A DNA stretch of 64,000 bases from Streptomyces diastaticus subsp. diastaticus (GTDB lineage Bacteria > Actinomycetota > Actinomycetes > Streptomycetales > Streptomycetaceae). Below are positions 25,990-36,493 of the stretch, one piece after another; position 1 is the stretch's first letter; each line of letters starts with the position of its first letter. Both the position numbers and the translations under genes were made by a program. The notes beneath the pieces are model-generated. The model had not been told where the DNA came from and ran no database searches. It saw only the letters and a list, made by a program, of their open reading frames with translations. Where the stretch lies: assembly GCF_011170125.1 (NCBI RefSeq), contig NZ_BLLN01000002.1:310001-374000 (forward strand), given 5' to 3'.

Positions 25990-27361
25990 GGTGCGAGCGT
26001 ACGTGACGGCGGTGCTCCTGCACGGCGGCCGTGTAGACGTCCGCCGTGCCCGAGGCGGCGGTGTCCCAGCCGAACGACTGGGCGTGCCGGGCCGCGGCCG
26101 CGCCCATCCGGTCGGCGAGTGACGGGTCGTCGGCGAAGCGGGCGAGGCGGCGGGCGTAGTCGGCCGGGTCGTGGCCGTCGACGAGGAAGCCGGTCACCTC
26201 GTCGCGTACGGCGACGGGCAGGCCGCCGACCCGGGCCGCCAGCACCGGGGTGCCGGTGGCCTGCGCCTCGATGGCGACCAGGCCGAACGACTCGCTGTAC
26301 GAGGGCATCACCAGCAGCGAGGCCGCCCGGAACCAGTCGGCGAGCTGCTCCTGCCCGACCGGCGGCCGGAACCACACCACGTCGCAGATGCCGAGCCGCG
26401 CCGCCAGCTTCTGGAGCCGCTCCGGTTGGGCCATGCCGCTGCCCGAAGGGCCGCCGACCACCGGCACGACCAGCCGTGACCGCAGGTCGGGCCGCTCCTC
26501 CAGCAGCACGGCGACGGCGCGCAGCAGCACGTCCGGCGCCTTCAGCGGCTGGATGCGGCCGGCGAAGAGCGGCACGAGCGCGTCCTGCGGCAGCCCGAGC
26601 CGGTGCCGGGCGGCGGCCCGCGACTCGGGGACGGCGCGGGGGTCCGCGAGGCCGGGGCGGTCGGCGTCGACGCGGAACAGGTCGAGGTTGACGCCCGGGT
26701 GGACGACCGCGACCTTGCCCGGGTCGGCGGCGTAGTGGCGGATCAGCTCGTCGGCCTCGCCGGAGGTGTTGGCTATGAGGCGGTCGGCGGCGTCGACGAC
26801 CTGGGTCTCACCGATGACGCGGGCGGCCGGTTCGGGGGTGTCGCCCTCGGCGAGCGCGGCGTTCTTGACCTTGGCCATGGTGTGCATGGCGTGCACCAGG
26901 GGGACGCCCCAGCGCTGGGCGGCCAGCCAGCCGACGTGGCCGGAGAGCCAGTAGTGGGAGTGGACCAGGTCGTAGTGGCCGGGGCGGTGACCCGCCCACG
27001 CCTGCATCACGCCGTGGGTGAAGGCGCAGAGCTGCGCGGGCAGCTCCTCCTTGGCGAGGCCCTCGTACGGGCCCGCGTCGACGTGCCGGACGAGGACGCC
27101 GGGGGCCAGTTCGACGGTGGGCGGCAGGGTGCCGGTGGTGGCGCGGGTGAAGATCTCCACCTCGACGTTGATGGCGGCGAGCCGCTTCGCCAGCTCCACG
27201 ATGTAGACGTTCATGCCGCCGGCGTCGCCGGTTCCCGGCTGGTGCAGCGGGGAGGTGTGCACGCTCAGCATCGCCACCCGTCGGGGCCTGCGGCCCCCTC
27301 CGGGCAGCCGCAGCCTCGGCTGGGCGGCGCGGCGCGAGAGCCGGGACACGTACTGGGTCAC
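25982..27361 (-). CDS. mshA: D-inositol-3-phosphate glycosyltransferase, mycothiol synthesis
   Basis: 459 residues from the GTG at 27361 (AGGAGG 11 bases upstream). A GT-B fold: N-terminal [22 protein letters not shown] (donor loop) and [12 protein letters not shown]-terminal [19 protein letters not shown] and the nucleotide-sugar motif [21 protein letters not shown] (E-x7-E). MshA joins GlcNAc from UDP-GlcNAc to inositol-3-phosphate, the first step of mycothiol synthesis. A SigR-type promoter lies upstream. A long upstream frame exists only because it shadows the opposite methyltransferase gene. Confidence 0.95.
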   Translation of the reverse strand: MTQYVSRLSRRAAQPRLRLPGGGRRPRRVAMLSVHTSPLHQPGTGDAGGMNVYIVELAKRLAAINVEVEIFTRATTGTLPPTVELAPGVLVRHVDAGPYEGLAKEELPAQLCAFTHGVMQAWAGHRPGHYDLVHSHYWLSGHVGWLAAQRWGVPLVHAMHTMAKVKNAALAEGDTPEPAARVIGETQVVDAADRLIANTSGEADELIRHYAADPGKVAVVHPGVNLDLFRVDADRPGLADPRAVPESRAAARHRLGLPQDALVPLFAGRIQPLKAPDVLLRAVAVLLEERPDLRSRLVVPVVGGPSGSGMAQPERLQKLAARLGICDVVWFRPPVGQEQLADWFRAASLLVMPSYSESFGLVAIEAQATGTPVLAARVGGLPVAVRDEVTGFLVDGHDPADYARRLARFADDPSLADRMGAAAARHAQSFGWDTAASGTADVYTAAVQEHRRHVRSHHG

Positions 27362-27436
27362 CTGGCGGTCTCCTCCTGGCTGCGCCCCGCCTCGGCCGGC
27401 GGGGTCCGTCGGGGCACGCTCGTGCCCGAGGGGGGA

Positions 27437-27463
27437 AACAGTCGTGGGCGCCGAGGGCTTCCC
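27437..27463 (-). promoter_or_regulatory. Candidate SigR-dependent promoter of mshA
   Basis: On the minus strand GGGAAG (27458-27463), 18 bases, GTT (27437-27439). This differs from the Streptomyces SigR consensus GGGAAT-N18-GTT at one base. The predicted start site gives a leader of roughly 70 bases before mshA. Confidence 0.55.
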
Positions 27464-27695
27464 GCTTTGCCCAAACGTTACGGGGGACGTCACGGGCGGG
27501 CCCGGGGCGACCGGGGACGGGCTGTTCCGGGGTGTCCTGCGGGGCCGGCCCCGCTCCGGCCGGGGCGGGCCGGCCCCGCGCGCCGCCCGGACTCCGGGGC
27601 GGCCGGGCCGGGAGCGGCCGCCGGGAGGGCGTCGACCGGCCGGCGGGCCGGGCCCCCGCGCGGCTCCGCCGCCCCCTGCGGCCATACTCGGAACC
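27464..27695. other. Divergent gap between mshA and the methyltransferase gene
   Basis: About 230 bases of very GC-rich sequence (long CCGG runs). Apart from the SigR-type promoter next to it, no operator or gene is visible. Confidence 0.35.
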
Positions 27696-28505
27696 ATGCC
27701 GACCCCCTCGCGCCCCGTGGGAACCGCGACCAGGGGGACCACCAACCCGAACCGTCTGCGCCGCATGGACCGGTGGATCGCGGCCGTGCACGGTGCCGCC
27801 CTGCGCAGGGCCGAGCACCCGCTGGCGGTGGATCTCGGGTACGGGCACGCCCCGTGGACCGCCGTGGAGCTGCTGGCGCGGCTGCGCACCGTGGCCCCGG
27901 CCGTCGAGGTGACCGGCGTCGAGATCGACCCCGCGAGGGTCGCCGCGGCCCGCCCGCACGCCCGCGAGGGCCTCACCTTCGTCCGGGGCGGCTTCGAGCT
28001 GCCCGTACCCGGCCGCCCCCACCTGGTCCGGGCCGCCAACGTGCTGCGCCAGTACGACGAGGACGAGGTGCGGGCCGTCTGGGAACGGCTGACCGCCCGC
28101 CTCGCACCGTCCGGCCCGGACGGCCTCGGCGGCGGGCTGCTCGTCGAGGGCACCTGCGACGAGGTCGGCCGCCGCCACGTCTGGGTGGCGCTGGGCCCCG
28201 ACGGCCCCCGCACGGTGACCTTCGCGACCCGCCTCGGCTCCCTGGGCCGCCCCTCGGACCTGGCCGAACGCCTCCCGAAGGCGCTGATCCACCGGAACGT
28301 GCCGGGCGAGCCCGTGCACGCCTTCCTCCGCGACTTCGACCGCGCCTGGGCGGCGGCCGCGCCGTACGCCTCCTACGGGGCCCGCCAGCGCTGGCAGCGG
28401 GCGGTGCGCGACCTGGCCACCGACTGGCCGGTGCTGGACGGGCCCGCGCGGTGGCGGCAGGGAGAGGTCACGGTGGCGTGGGGAGCACTGGCGCCCGGGC
28501 GGTGA
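27696..28505 (+). CDS. Class I SAM-dependent methyltransferase-like protein
   Basis: 269 residues. The Rossmann motif I is recognisable but unusual ([18 protein letters not shown], about 43-60), followed by motif II ([17 protein letters not shown]) and a post-motif ([16 protein letters not shown]). The [10 protein letters not shown] form is shared by a group of actinobacterial proteins next to mshA. The substrate is unknown and no substrate-binding domain is recognised. Divergent from mshA. Confidence 0.75.
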   Translation: MPTPSRPVGTATRGTTNPNRLRRMDRWIAAVHGAALRRAEHPLAVDLGYGHAPWTAVELLARLRTVAPAVEVTGVEIDPARVAAARPHAREGLTFVRGGFELPVPGRPHLVRAANVLRQYDEDEVRAVWERLTARLAPSGPDGLGGGLLVEGTCDEVGRRHVWVALGPDGPRTVTFATRLGSLGRPSDLAERLPKALIHRNVPGEPVHAFLRDFDRAWAAAAPYASYGARQRWQRAVRDLATDWPVLDGPARWRQGEVTVAWGALAPGR

Positions 28506-28756
28506 GACGGGTCGGCCACCCACCGCTCGGGACCCGTCCGACCGTCCCCCACAGGGGTGGAAAACCGGTGTCCGTCCCCGGAAGTGCCGAACGACCTGTG
28601 GGGCCTTTTCCCCCGAAGCCGCCGAAGGGCGGGCAAAGTGACGCGTGCGGCGGGGATGCCGCCTGAGCCGGGCCGGTGTCGGGTCTGTCGTATCGGTGCC
28701 CGGCATGGCAGCATCCCCGATGTTACTGACGGGAAATAACGTCGTGGGGGCGGAGA
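28506..28756. other. Upstream region of the NlpC/P60 gene
   Basis: 250 bases with a GTTA...TAAC inverted pair (28722-28740) close to the gene. It was examined for a ydaO (c-di-AMP) riboswitch, which precedes many Streptomyces cell-wall hydrolase genes; the conserved blocks were not found. Confidence 0.4.
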
Positions 28757-29881
28757 GTGACCAGCATGCGAAGGACGACCCTTGCCGCGGTGGCACTGGT
28801 GTGCGGCATCACCTGCGTCGGCGGACTGGCCTCGGCGGGCACGGCCCACGCCGCGCCGGAACCGGCCCCCACCACCTCGGCACCGGCCGCGCCGGGCGCT
28901 CCCGGCAGCCCCGCGGGGGAGGCCGGCGAGGACCAGGCAGCGACTCCGGCCCCCCTCGAAGAGGTGCGCAAGAAGATCGAGAAGCTGTACCACCGGGCCT
29001 CCGTCGCCACCGACGCGTACAACGCCGCCGAGGAGAAGGCGAAGCGCCAGTCCAAGAAGGTCGACCGTCTCGGCCGCGCCATCGCCGCGGGCGAGGACCG
29101 TCTCGAACTGCTCCGCCACCAGGCCGGCGCGACCGCCCGCGAGCAGTACCGCGGCGGTGGCATCCCCGAGGGCGCGCAGTTCCTCCTCACCGACGACCCC
29201 CGCCTCTTCCTGGACCACGCCAACCGCCTCCAGCGCGGCCAGCACGCCGCGAAGGGCCTGATGGCCCAGTTGCGGACCACCCAGGAGAAGCTGGAGCAGG
29301 ACCGCGCCGCCGCCTCCGCCGAGTGGAAGAAGCTGGAGCAGCACCGCAAGAGCAGGGCGAAGGCCAAGAAGGAGATAAAGAAGCAGATCAAGGCGGCCGA
29401 GGAGCTGGAGTCCCGGCTGGCCGCCGAGGAGCGCGAGCGGCTGCGGAAGCTGGAGCGGGAGGCGCAGCGCAAGGCCCAGAGCGTCTGGCTGGACTCCGGC
29501 ATTCTCGACGCGATCTCCGGCAAGGCCTCGGCGGCGGGCAGGAAGGCCCTGGAGTACGCGGCGGACCAGATCGGCAAGCCGTACGCCTGGGGCGCCGAGG
29601 GCCCCGACTCCTACGACTGCTCCGGCCTGACCTCCCAGGCGTGGGCGGCCGCCGGCGTCGCCATCCCCCGCACCTCGCAGGAGCAGTGGCGCCAGTTGGA
29701 GCGCGTCCCCATCCGCGAGATGCGCCCGGGCGACCTGATCATCTACCACGACGACGCCAGCCACGTCGGCATGTACGTGGGCGACGGCACCATCGTGCAC
29801 GCCCCCCGGCCGGGCCGGGACATCACCCTGGCGGGCGCCGGGACGATGACGATCCTCGGGGTGGTCCGGCCGGACGCGTGA
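28757..29881 (+). CDS. Secreted NlpC/P60 peptidoglycan hydrolase
   Basis: 374 residues. A signal peptide (1-32, AHA-AP) is followed by a Pro/Ala linker, a long coiled coil (about 66-245) rich in Lys/Glu heptads, and a C-terminal NlpC/P60 domain (255-374) with catalytic Cys288 (SYDCSGL), His336 (SHVGMYVG) and His348. Such RipA/PcsB-like enzymes cut the stem peptide of peptidoglycan, and the coiled coil usually holds the enzyme inactive until partnered. The GTG at 28757 and the ATG at 28766 are both possible starts; GGAG at 28752 fits the ATG better. Confidence 0.92.
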   Translation: MTSMRRTTLAAVALVCGITCVGGLASAGTAHAAPEPAPTTSAPAAPGAPGSPAGEAGEDQAATPAPLEEVRKKIEKLYHRASVATDAYNAAEEKAKRQSKKVDRLGRAIAAGEDRLELLRHQAGATAREQYRGGGIPEGAQFLLTDDPRLFLDHANRLQRGQHAAKGLMAQLRTTQEKLEQDRAAASAEWKKLEQHRKSRAKAKKEIKKQIKAAEELESRLAAEERERLRKLEREAQRKAQSVWLDSGILDAISGKASAAGRKALEYAADQIGKPYAWGAEGPDSYDCSGLTSQAWAAAGVAIPRTSQEQWRQLERVPIREMRPGDLIIYHDDASHVGMYVGDGTIVHAPRPGRDITLAGAGTMTILGVVRPDA

Positions 29882-30113
29882 GCGCCGGGGCGCGGGTGGG
29901 CCAGGTCACCCGCGCCCTCGCGCCGGGGTGAGCTTCGTCATCAGCCCTCCCCCCGCAAACGCACCCAATTCCCTTTCCGGCCTCGGCATATGACCCTGGC
30001 CATGCACGTCGTGGCATTCCGTTGAGGGGTCGCCAACCGCTATGGTCCCCGTCGGACAGGGCGTCGCACGTCGCCCCGTCGCGCCCTCGGGGGGAGGGAA
30101 GGAAACCAAGACG

Positions 30114-31619
30114 ATGCCCGTACCCATACCGCGGCAGAGAGTCATCCCCGCCGTGGAGAACGGTCACGACGGGGGCGCCGCACCACGGACGGACCCGCCC
30201 GCGGGCTCGCCCACCGAGGTCACCCGGGGCACCGCTCCCGGCAGCACCGACGCCACCGACACCGTCACCGGGCCCGTTGACGGGCCCGCCGGCCACCAGG
30301 GGGCCACGGACGGCACCGACGCCGGCGCCGCCTCCGGCCCGGCGGCCCCCACGGCCGCCGAGGCGGCGGAGGCACTGGCCAGGGTCGCGGCCGGCTCGGC
30401 CGGCTCCGGACCCGCGACGTCGACGGCGCTCACCCTGCTGGTGATCGAGGACGACCCGGCGGGCTCGTTCGCCATCCCGTCGCTGCTGGACTCGGCCGAG
30501 CTGACGGTCCGGGTCCGCACCGCCCGCAACCTCACCGAGGCCGAGCGGCTGCTCACCGACGACGTCCACTGCATCCTGCTGGACCTCGCCCTGCCCGCCC
30601 CCGGCGCGCGCGGCGGCGAGCCGGAGGGGGCCGGGGACGAGCTGGCGGTGCTCCGGCACGTCCTGCGCCTGGCGCCCCGCCACGCGGTCCTCGCGCTGAC
30701 CGGCGCCGAGAACAGCGCGCGCGGCCCGGAGGCGGTACGCGTCGGCGCCCAGGACTTCCTGTACCGGGACGAGCTGGACGGCCGGCTCCTGAGCCGCGCC
30801 GTCCGCTACGCCGTGGAACGCAAGCGGGCCGACCAGGCCCAGCGGCAGCTCACCGAGTCCCGGCTGCGCGCCCAGGAGAACGCCCGCCTGGAGCGCGGCC
30901 TGCTGCCCACCCCGCTGCTGGAGGGCGCGCCGCTGCGCTTCGCCGCCCGCTACCGGCCGGGCCGCTCCCGCGCCCTGCTCGGCGGGGACTTCTACGACAC
31001 GGTGCGCACCGCCGACGGCACGGTGCACGCGATGATCGGCGACGTCTGCGGCCACGGTCCGGACGAGGCTGCGCTCGGCGTGGAGCTGCGCATCGCCTGG
31101 CGCGCACTGACCTTCGCCGGGCTCTGCGGCGACGAGCTGCTCTCCACTCTCCAGAGGGTGCTGGAGAACGAGCGCCCGGACGACGAGATCTTCGCGACCC
31201 TGTGCACGGTCGACATCTCGCCGGACGGCCGCTCGGCCGGGCTCTGCCTCGCCGGGCACCCGTCCCCGCTCATCGCCCGCCAGGGCCACCTCGCCGAACT
31301 CCTGCCGTACGACGACAACGGTCCCGCGCTCGGCCTGCTGCCGCGGGCGCGCTGGCCCCGGCGGCAGGTGGAGCTGGGCCGCTCCTGGAGCCTGATGCTC
31401 TACACCGACGGCCTGATCGAGGGCCGCGTCGGCGCGGGCAACCAGCGTCTGGGCCAGGACGGCATGGTCTCCCTCGTCCGCGACCTGCTCGCGGAGGGGC
31501 TGCGCGGGGACGCCCTGCTGGATGCCGCCATGACCGAGGTCCGCGCCCTCAACGGCGGCGAGCTGACCGACGACGTGGCCGTCCTCCTCCTGGACCGGAT
31601 GGTGCCGACCACCCGCTGA
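30114..31619 (+). CDS. Receiver-domain PP2C (SpoIIE-type) phosphatase
   Basis: 501 residues from the ATG at 30114 (GGAAGGAAA upstream). A Pro/Thr/Ala-rich disordered N-terminus (1-100) leads to a response-regulator receiver (about 105-225; acidic EDD and phospho-acceptor in CILLDLALP), a coiled-coil linker (KRADQAQRQLTESRLRAQENARLERGLLP) and a PP2C domain (about 265-500) with metal-binding motifs GGDFYDTV and GDVCGHGPDEAA and the late TDDVAVLLL. This RsbP/RssB-like layout couples phosphorelay input to dephosphorylation of an anti-anti-sigma factor. The partner is not encoded here. Confidence 0.9.
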   Translation: MPVPIPRQRVIPAVENGHDGGAAPRTDPPAGSPTEVTRGTAPGSTDATDTVTGPVDGPAGHQGATDGTDAGAASGPAAPTAAEAAEALARVAAGSAGSGPATSTALTLLVIEDDPAGSFAIPSLLDSAELTVRVRTARNLTEAERLLTDDVHCILLDLALPAPGARGGEPEGAGDELAVLRHVLRLAPRHAVLALTGAENSARGPEAVRVGAQDFLYRDELDGRLLSRAVRYAVERKRADQAQRQLTESRLRAQENARLERGLLPTPLLEGAPLRFAARYRPGRSRALLGGDFYDTVRTADGTVHAMIGDVCGHGPDEAALGVELRIAWRALTFAGLCGDELLSTLQRVLENERPDDEIFATLCTVDISPDGRSAGLCLAGHPSPLIARQGHLAELLPYDDNGPALGLLPRARWPRRQVELGRSWSLMLYTDGLIEGRVGAGNQRLGQDGMVSLVRDLLAEGLRGDALLDAAMTEVRALNGGELTDDVAVLLLDRMVPTTR

Positions 31620-31632
31620 GCCACCTTGCCAC

Positions 31633-31697
31633 CGCGACGGGACGGTGAGAGGCCGGGACCGCCCGAAGGGGTCCCGGCCTCTCACCGTCCCGTCGCG
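31633..31697. terminator. Very long bidirectional hairpin
   Basis: A perfect 28-bp stem (31633-31660 with 31670-31697) with a 9-base loop, starting 14 bases after the phosphatase stop and ending 13 bases before the convergent gene's stop. Confidence 0.9.
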
Positions 31698-31709
31698 GGC
31701 CGCTCGCCG

Positions 31710-32054
31710 TCAGCGGCCGCCGTTGTACGGCCCGTAGGGACCGTCGCTGCTCGACCCGCGCCCCGGGCCGCGCCGGGGGCCGCCGGAGATCTCGCGGACG
31801 GCCGGCCGGACGTCCACCGTGTACACGATCACCGCGATGAGGCCGATGATCGGCAGCAGCGACATGAGCGGGAACAGCAGGCTCACGGCCAGGGCGATCC
31901 CGAGAAGGATCAGCCAGAACGGCTTGGACTGCTTGGAGGCGGCCCGGAAAGCGTCCTCCCGGCGGGTCAGCGCGTCGATGAACGCGAAGGCGGCAAAGGC
32001 GCTGAACGCCAGTTGCAGCAGCCCCAGCAGGCTGTTGAATCCCTGTATCAACAC
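31710..32054 (-). CDS. DUF2516 family membrane protein
   Basis: 114 residues from the GTG at 32054, which has GGTGGAGA directly upstream. Two or three hydrophobic segments (LLGLLQLAFSAFAAFAFI; FWLILLGIALAVSLLF; LLPIIGLIAVIVYTVDVRP) with RREDAFRAASKQSKPFWL between fit the actinobacterial DUF2516 family. The tail is Gly/Arg-rich. Function unknown. A longer form from the ATG at 32078 lacks a ribosome site. Confidence 0.75.
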   Translation of the reverse strand: MLIQGFNSLLGLLQLAFSAFAAFAFIDALTRREDAFRAASKQSKPFWLILLGIALAVSLLFPLMSLLPIIGLIAVIVYTVDVRPAVREISGGPRRGPGRGSSSDGPYGPYNGGR

Positions 32055-32390
32055 TCTCTCCACCACCAGTTTCGACATGCACGGCACCGCGGACACCACG
32101 GCGGGCGGTCGCCCGGCTCCACGCCGGACCCCTTCCCCAGTGTCCCGGACAGACGCCGGAAGCACCGTCCGGTACGCACGCGCCCGCACCGTGGCCAACG
32201 CCCTCAGCACCAGAACCCGTGCCCGATCTCGTGAGCGATACGCCACAGAGTCCGCAACGCCCGTCACCGCTCGCGGTCCGGGCCCGCCGGCGCGGAGCTC
32301 CGCACGGGTACGCCTGTCCCCGCCCGGACCCCCGCCACCCGGTGACCGCACGGGCCGTTCCGGCTCCTCGACGGCCGGATCAGCCGGGGA
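32055..32390. other. 336-base gap, no gene seen
   Basis: Between the DUF2516 and HbhA-like genes, both leftward. A short direct repeat (GGATCAGCCG type, near 32378-32397) precedes the HbhA-like stop. No ORF with a ribosome site was found. Confidence 0.35.
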
Positions 32391-33038
32391 TCAGCCGTCG
32401 GACGGCGTGCTCCTACGGGCGGCCGGCTTGCGGGCGGGAGCCTTCTTCGGCGCCACCGGCTTCTTCGGGGCGACGGGCTTCCTGGCGGCGGCCTCGGTGC
32501 CCTTCCCCGTCGAGGCCGCCCCGGAGGCGGCCGGCCCGGCCGGAGCCGGCTCGACCTTCTCGGCCACGTCCACCACGCTGTCGGCGGCCTCGTCGACCAG
32601 CTCGGCCACCTGGACGACCCCGTCGGCACTCTCGCCGCGCCAGGTCCGCACCGCCTGCTCACCGTGGTCGGCGACCTTGTCGTACGCCTCCTTGGCCTTC
32701 ACGGCGTACTCGGCGGCGACGCCCACGGAGCGCAGCGCCAGCTCCTGGGCGCTCTCGCCCAGCTTCCGCAGGTCGGTGTCGAGCGAGGCGAAGACCTCGT
32801 TGACCTTGGTCTGGACGGCCTCCTGCGCCTCCTTGGCGCGGGCGGCGGCCTTGTCCTGCACGGCCTTCGGGTCGGTGTTGCGCACGGCTTCGATGCGCTC
32901 GGGGGCCTCGGCCCTGAGCTGCTCGATCAGCTCCGGCACCTTGCGCGCCTGCTGCACGGCGAGGTCGGCGGTACCGGCCGCGAAGTACAGGGGACGCGAC
33001 TCACTCAGGGTCTTGCGCAGGTCGTCGGTGATGGCCAT
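32391..33038 (-). CDS. Heparin-binding hemagglutinin-like protein with Lys/Ala/Pro tail
   Basis: 215 residues from the ATG at 33038 (GGGAGGAA 8 bases upstream). Residues 1-150 are a long amphipathic coiled coil (RKTLSESRPLYFAAGTADLAVQQARKVPELIEQL...), and the C-terminus is a basic low-complexity tail with repeats of KPVAPKK and RKPAARR. The layout matches mycobacterial HbhA, which binds membranes, sulphated glycans and possibly DNA through its tail. In Streptomyces the role is unclear. It follows the XRE gene by 69 bases and may form an operon with it. Confidence 0.8.
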   Translation of the reverse strand: MAITDDLRKTLSESRPLYFAAGTADLAVQQARKVPELIEQLRAEAPERIEAVRNTDPKAVQDKAAARAKEAQEAVQTKVNEVFASLDTDLRKLGESAQELALRSVGVAAEYAVKAKEAYDKVADHGEQAVRTWRGESADGVVQVAELVDEAADSVVDVAEKVEPAPAGPAASGAASTGKGTEAAARKPVAPKKPVAPKKAPARKPAARRSTPSDG

Positions 33039-33107
33039 GAACGTGTTCCTCCCGGTCATGCGTCGTTCGAGGGTCTGGAGCCTGCCGCGCGCCGTGCCCG
33101 GCAGGCG

Positions 33108-33548
33108 TCACGAGGCTTCCGCCGCACCGGCGGGCCCCTCGCGTCCGGCGGAGGGCTCGCCGCCTTCGGCCCCGCGGGCGTCGGCGGGCCCATCGTCGAC
33201 CCCGTAGCCGTTCTCCTTGCGGAACGACTCGTAGATCTGGAGCAGTACCTGCTTCTGCCGCTCGTCGAGCGTCGGGTCGGCGAGGATGACGCCGCGCGTC
33301 TCCACCTCGCCGCGGTCCCGCTCGTCGAGCATGCCCGCCCGTACGTACAACGTCTCGGCGGAGATCCGCAGCGCCTTGGCGATCTGCTGGAGGATGTCCG
33401 CGCTCGGCTTGCGCAGCCCGCGCTCGATCTGACTCAGGTACGGGTTGGACACCCCGGCGGCGTCGGCGAGCTGCCGCAGCGACAGCTGCGCGCTGCGCCG
33501 CTGCTCGCGCAGGTACTCCCCGAGACCACCGACGTTGAGCGATGCCAT
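33108..33548 (-). CDS. XRE family helix-turn-helix regulator
   Basis: 146 residues from the ATG at 33548. The N-terminal HTH (GEYLREQRRSAQLSLRQLADAAGVSNPYLSQIERGLRKPSADILQQIAKALRI, about 9-62) is a textbook XRE domain. The second part (VILADPTLDERQKQVLLQIYESFRKEN) is helical and may dimerise. The last 40 residues are Gly/Ala/Glu-rich. A 29-bp palindrome sits about 25 bases upstream and is the likely autoregulatory operator. The pairing with an HbhA-like gene downstream is conserved in Streptomyces. Confidence 0.9.
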   Translation of the reverse strand: MASLNVGGLGEYLREQRRSAQLSLRQLADAAGVSNPYLSQIERGLRKPSADILQQIAKALRISAETLYVRAGMLDERDRGEVETRGVILADPTLDERQKQVLLQIYESFRKENGYGVDDGPADARGAEGGEPSAGREGPAGAAEAS

Positions 33549-33573
33549 ACGCCCCACCATGGCCCACCGCGCT

Positions 33574-33603
33574 AACTTCTGCAAGCGCGGCGCTTGCAAA
33601 AGT
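33574..33603. promoter_or_regulatory. 29-bp palindromic operator of the XRE gene
   Basis: Core TGCAAGCGC-G-GCGCTTGCA (33580-33598) is a perfect 9-1-9 palindrome; including ACTT and AAGT on the outside (33575-33603) only one pair mismatches. It lies just upstream of the XRE start. Confidence 0.75.
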
Positions 33604-33631
33604 GGCGGACGCCTCGACGGCACCCCCTCCC

Positions 33632-33657
33632 CCGTCCCTCCCGGCCGGGAGGGACGG
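33632..33657. promoter_or_regulatory. 26-bp loopless palindrome
   Basis: CCGTCCCTCCCGG followed at once by its reverse complement, with no loop, in the gap between the divergent XRE and hydrolase genes. A terminator is not expected there; a dimeric regulator site is possible. Confidence 0.45.
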
Positions 33658-33852
33658 CAGGACGACGCGGGTCCGGTGCGGCGCGACGGAGCACCGCGGG
33701 TCGGGGTGGAGCCGGCCGTGGACGGGCGAAACACTCGTCAGCCGTGCCGCCGGGAGCGGAGCCGTGCCGCGCCCAGCGGATCTCCCTGTTGCTGAACTGC
33801 CGTGGTGGCCGAGGGGGGTTGCAGCCCGGGTCACGGCGTTGGAGGGTGGGGT

Positions 33853-34707
33853 ATGCCCAACGCACCGACGTTCATCCTCGTCCACGGCGCCTTCGCCAAC
33901 TCGTTCTCCTTCGCCCCGCTCCAGGCCGAACTGGGCCTGCTCGGGCACCGGTCGGTCGCGGTGGACCTGCCGGGCCACGGGTTCGAGGCGACCTTCCCCG
34001 CCGCCTACCAGGCCCCGCAGGACTTCACGGCGCTCGCCACCGAGCCCGGCGCCATCAAGGGCGTCACGCTCGCCGACAACGCCGCCCGGGTGATCGAGGT
34101 CCTGGAGCGGGCCGGCCGGAACGGACCCACCGTCCTGGTCGGCCACAGCCGGGGCGGCGCCACGATCACCGCCGTCGCCAACGCCCGCCCCGACCTGGTC
34201 GACCGCCTCGTCTACGTCTCCGCCTGGTGTGCGGTCGACCTGAACCTGGGCGACTACTACGCCGAACCCGAGATGGCCGAGGTCGACCCGACCGCCTTCG
34301 CCTCCTCGCTCCTCGGCAACCCGGCCGAACTCGGCCTGCTGCGCACCAACTTCCGCACGGCGGACCCGGCGGCGCTCACCGCGTTCAAGGAGGCGTTCGC
34401 CGCCGATCTGACCGACGACGAGTTCCGGACCTTCCTCAACACCTTCCAGCCCGACGAGAACCTGGACGTCGGCACCGACGCCGACCGCGTCCAGGCCGCC
34501 ACCTGGGGCCGCGTACCGCACACGTACGTACGCCTGGACGCCGACGCCAGTATGCCGCCCGCCGTCCAGGACCGGATGATCCGCGAGGCCGACGCGCTCA
34601 CCCCCGACAACCCCTTCGACGTGCACACGCTCGCGGGCAGCCACCTGCGCTGGCTCGTCCACCCGGGCCCGGCCGCCGCCGTGCTCGCGGGGCTCGTGGC
34701 CGACTGA
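33853..34707 (+). CDS. Alpha/beta hydrolase
   Basis: 284 residues from the ATG at 33853, with GGAGG 7 bases upstream. The fold's markers are present: oxyanion region FILVHGAF (7-14), nucleophile elbow LVGHSRGGA (Ser about 99) and catalytic His in LAGSHLRWLVHP near the C-terminus. The LADNAARVIEVLERA and FRTFLNTFQPDE patterns recall EstX/PcaD-like esterases of actinobacteria. Substrate unknown. It is convergent with rox, separated by 24 bases. Confidence 0.85.
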   Translation: MPNAPTFILVHGAFANSFSFAPLQAELGLLGHRSVAVDLPGHGFEATFPAAYQAPQDFTALATEPGAIKGVTLADNAARVIEVLERAGRNGPTVLVGHSRGGATITAVANARPDLVDRLVYVSAWCAVDLNLGDYYAEPEMAEVDPTAFASSLLGNPAELGLLRTNFRTADPAALTAFKEAFAADLTDDEFRTFLNTFQPDENLDVGTDADRVQAATWGRVPHTYVRLDADASMPPAVQDRMIREADALTPDNPFDVHTLAGSHLRWLVHPGPAAAVLAGLVAD

Positions 34708-34731
34708 CCGAAGTCCGGCCGGGCGCCCGGC

Positions 34732-36291
<1,560 letters not shown>

Positions 36292-36334
36292 TCATTTCCG
36301 CAGGTAGCGGCTTTGGCGGGTCATTCTGCGGGAT

Positions 36335-36363
36335 GCGGGGGGCCTTGCCGCAAGGCCCCCCGC
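36335..36363. promoter_or_regulatory. Rifamycin-associated-element-like inverted repeat
   Basis: A 13-3-13 perfect inverted repeat whose centre reads GGGCCTTGCCGCAAGGCCC (36340-36358). It closely resembles the 19-bp element reported upstream of rifamycin-inactivating genes in actinomycetes. It lies between rox and a divergent HAD gene. Confidence 0.8.
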
Positions 36364-36493
36364 GGGCTGTACGTTGAGAGTGGAGAGGAGTGGGTGCGCC
36401 TCCTGACGGCGAGGAATACTCCTGCGGCGAGCGGCCGTTGACCGGGGAAGCGCCCCCGAGCGGGCGGTCCGCCGCACACCGAGGAGACCTCGC

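Noticed and set aside
28506..28756. Possible c-di-AMP (ydaO) riboswitch before the NlpC/P60 gene
   Set aside because: The conserved ydaO blocks could not be found in this stretch, although such riboswitches precede many Streptomyces cell-wall hydrolase genes.
33580..33598. The XRE palindrome as a Nur box
   Set aside because: Nur boxes have TGCAA-N5-TTGCA; here the spacing is N9, so Nur binding is unlikely.
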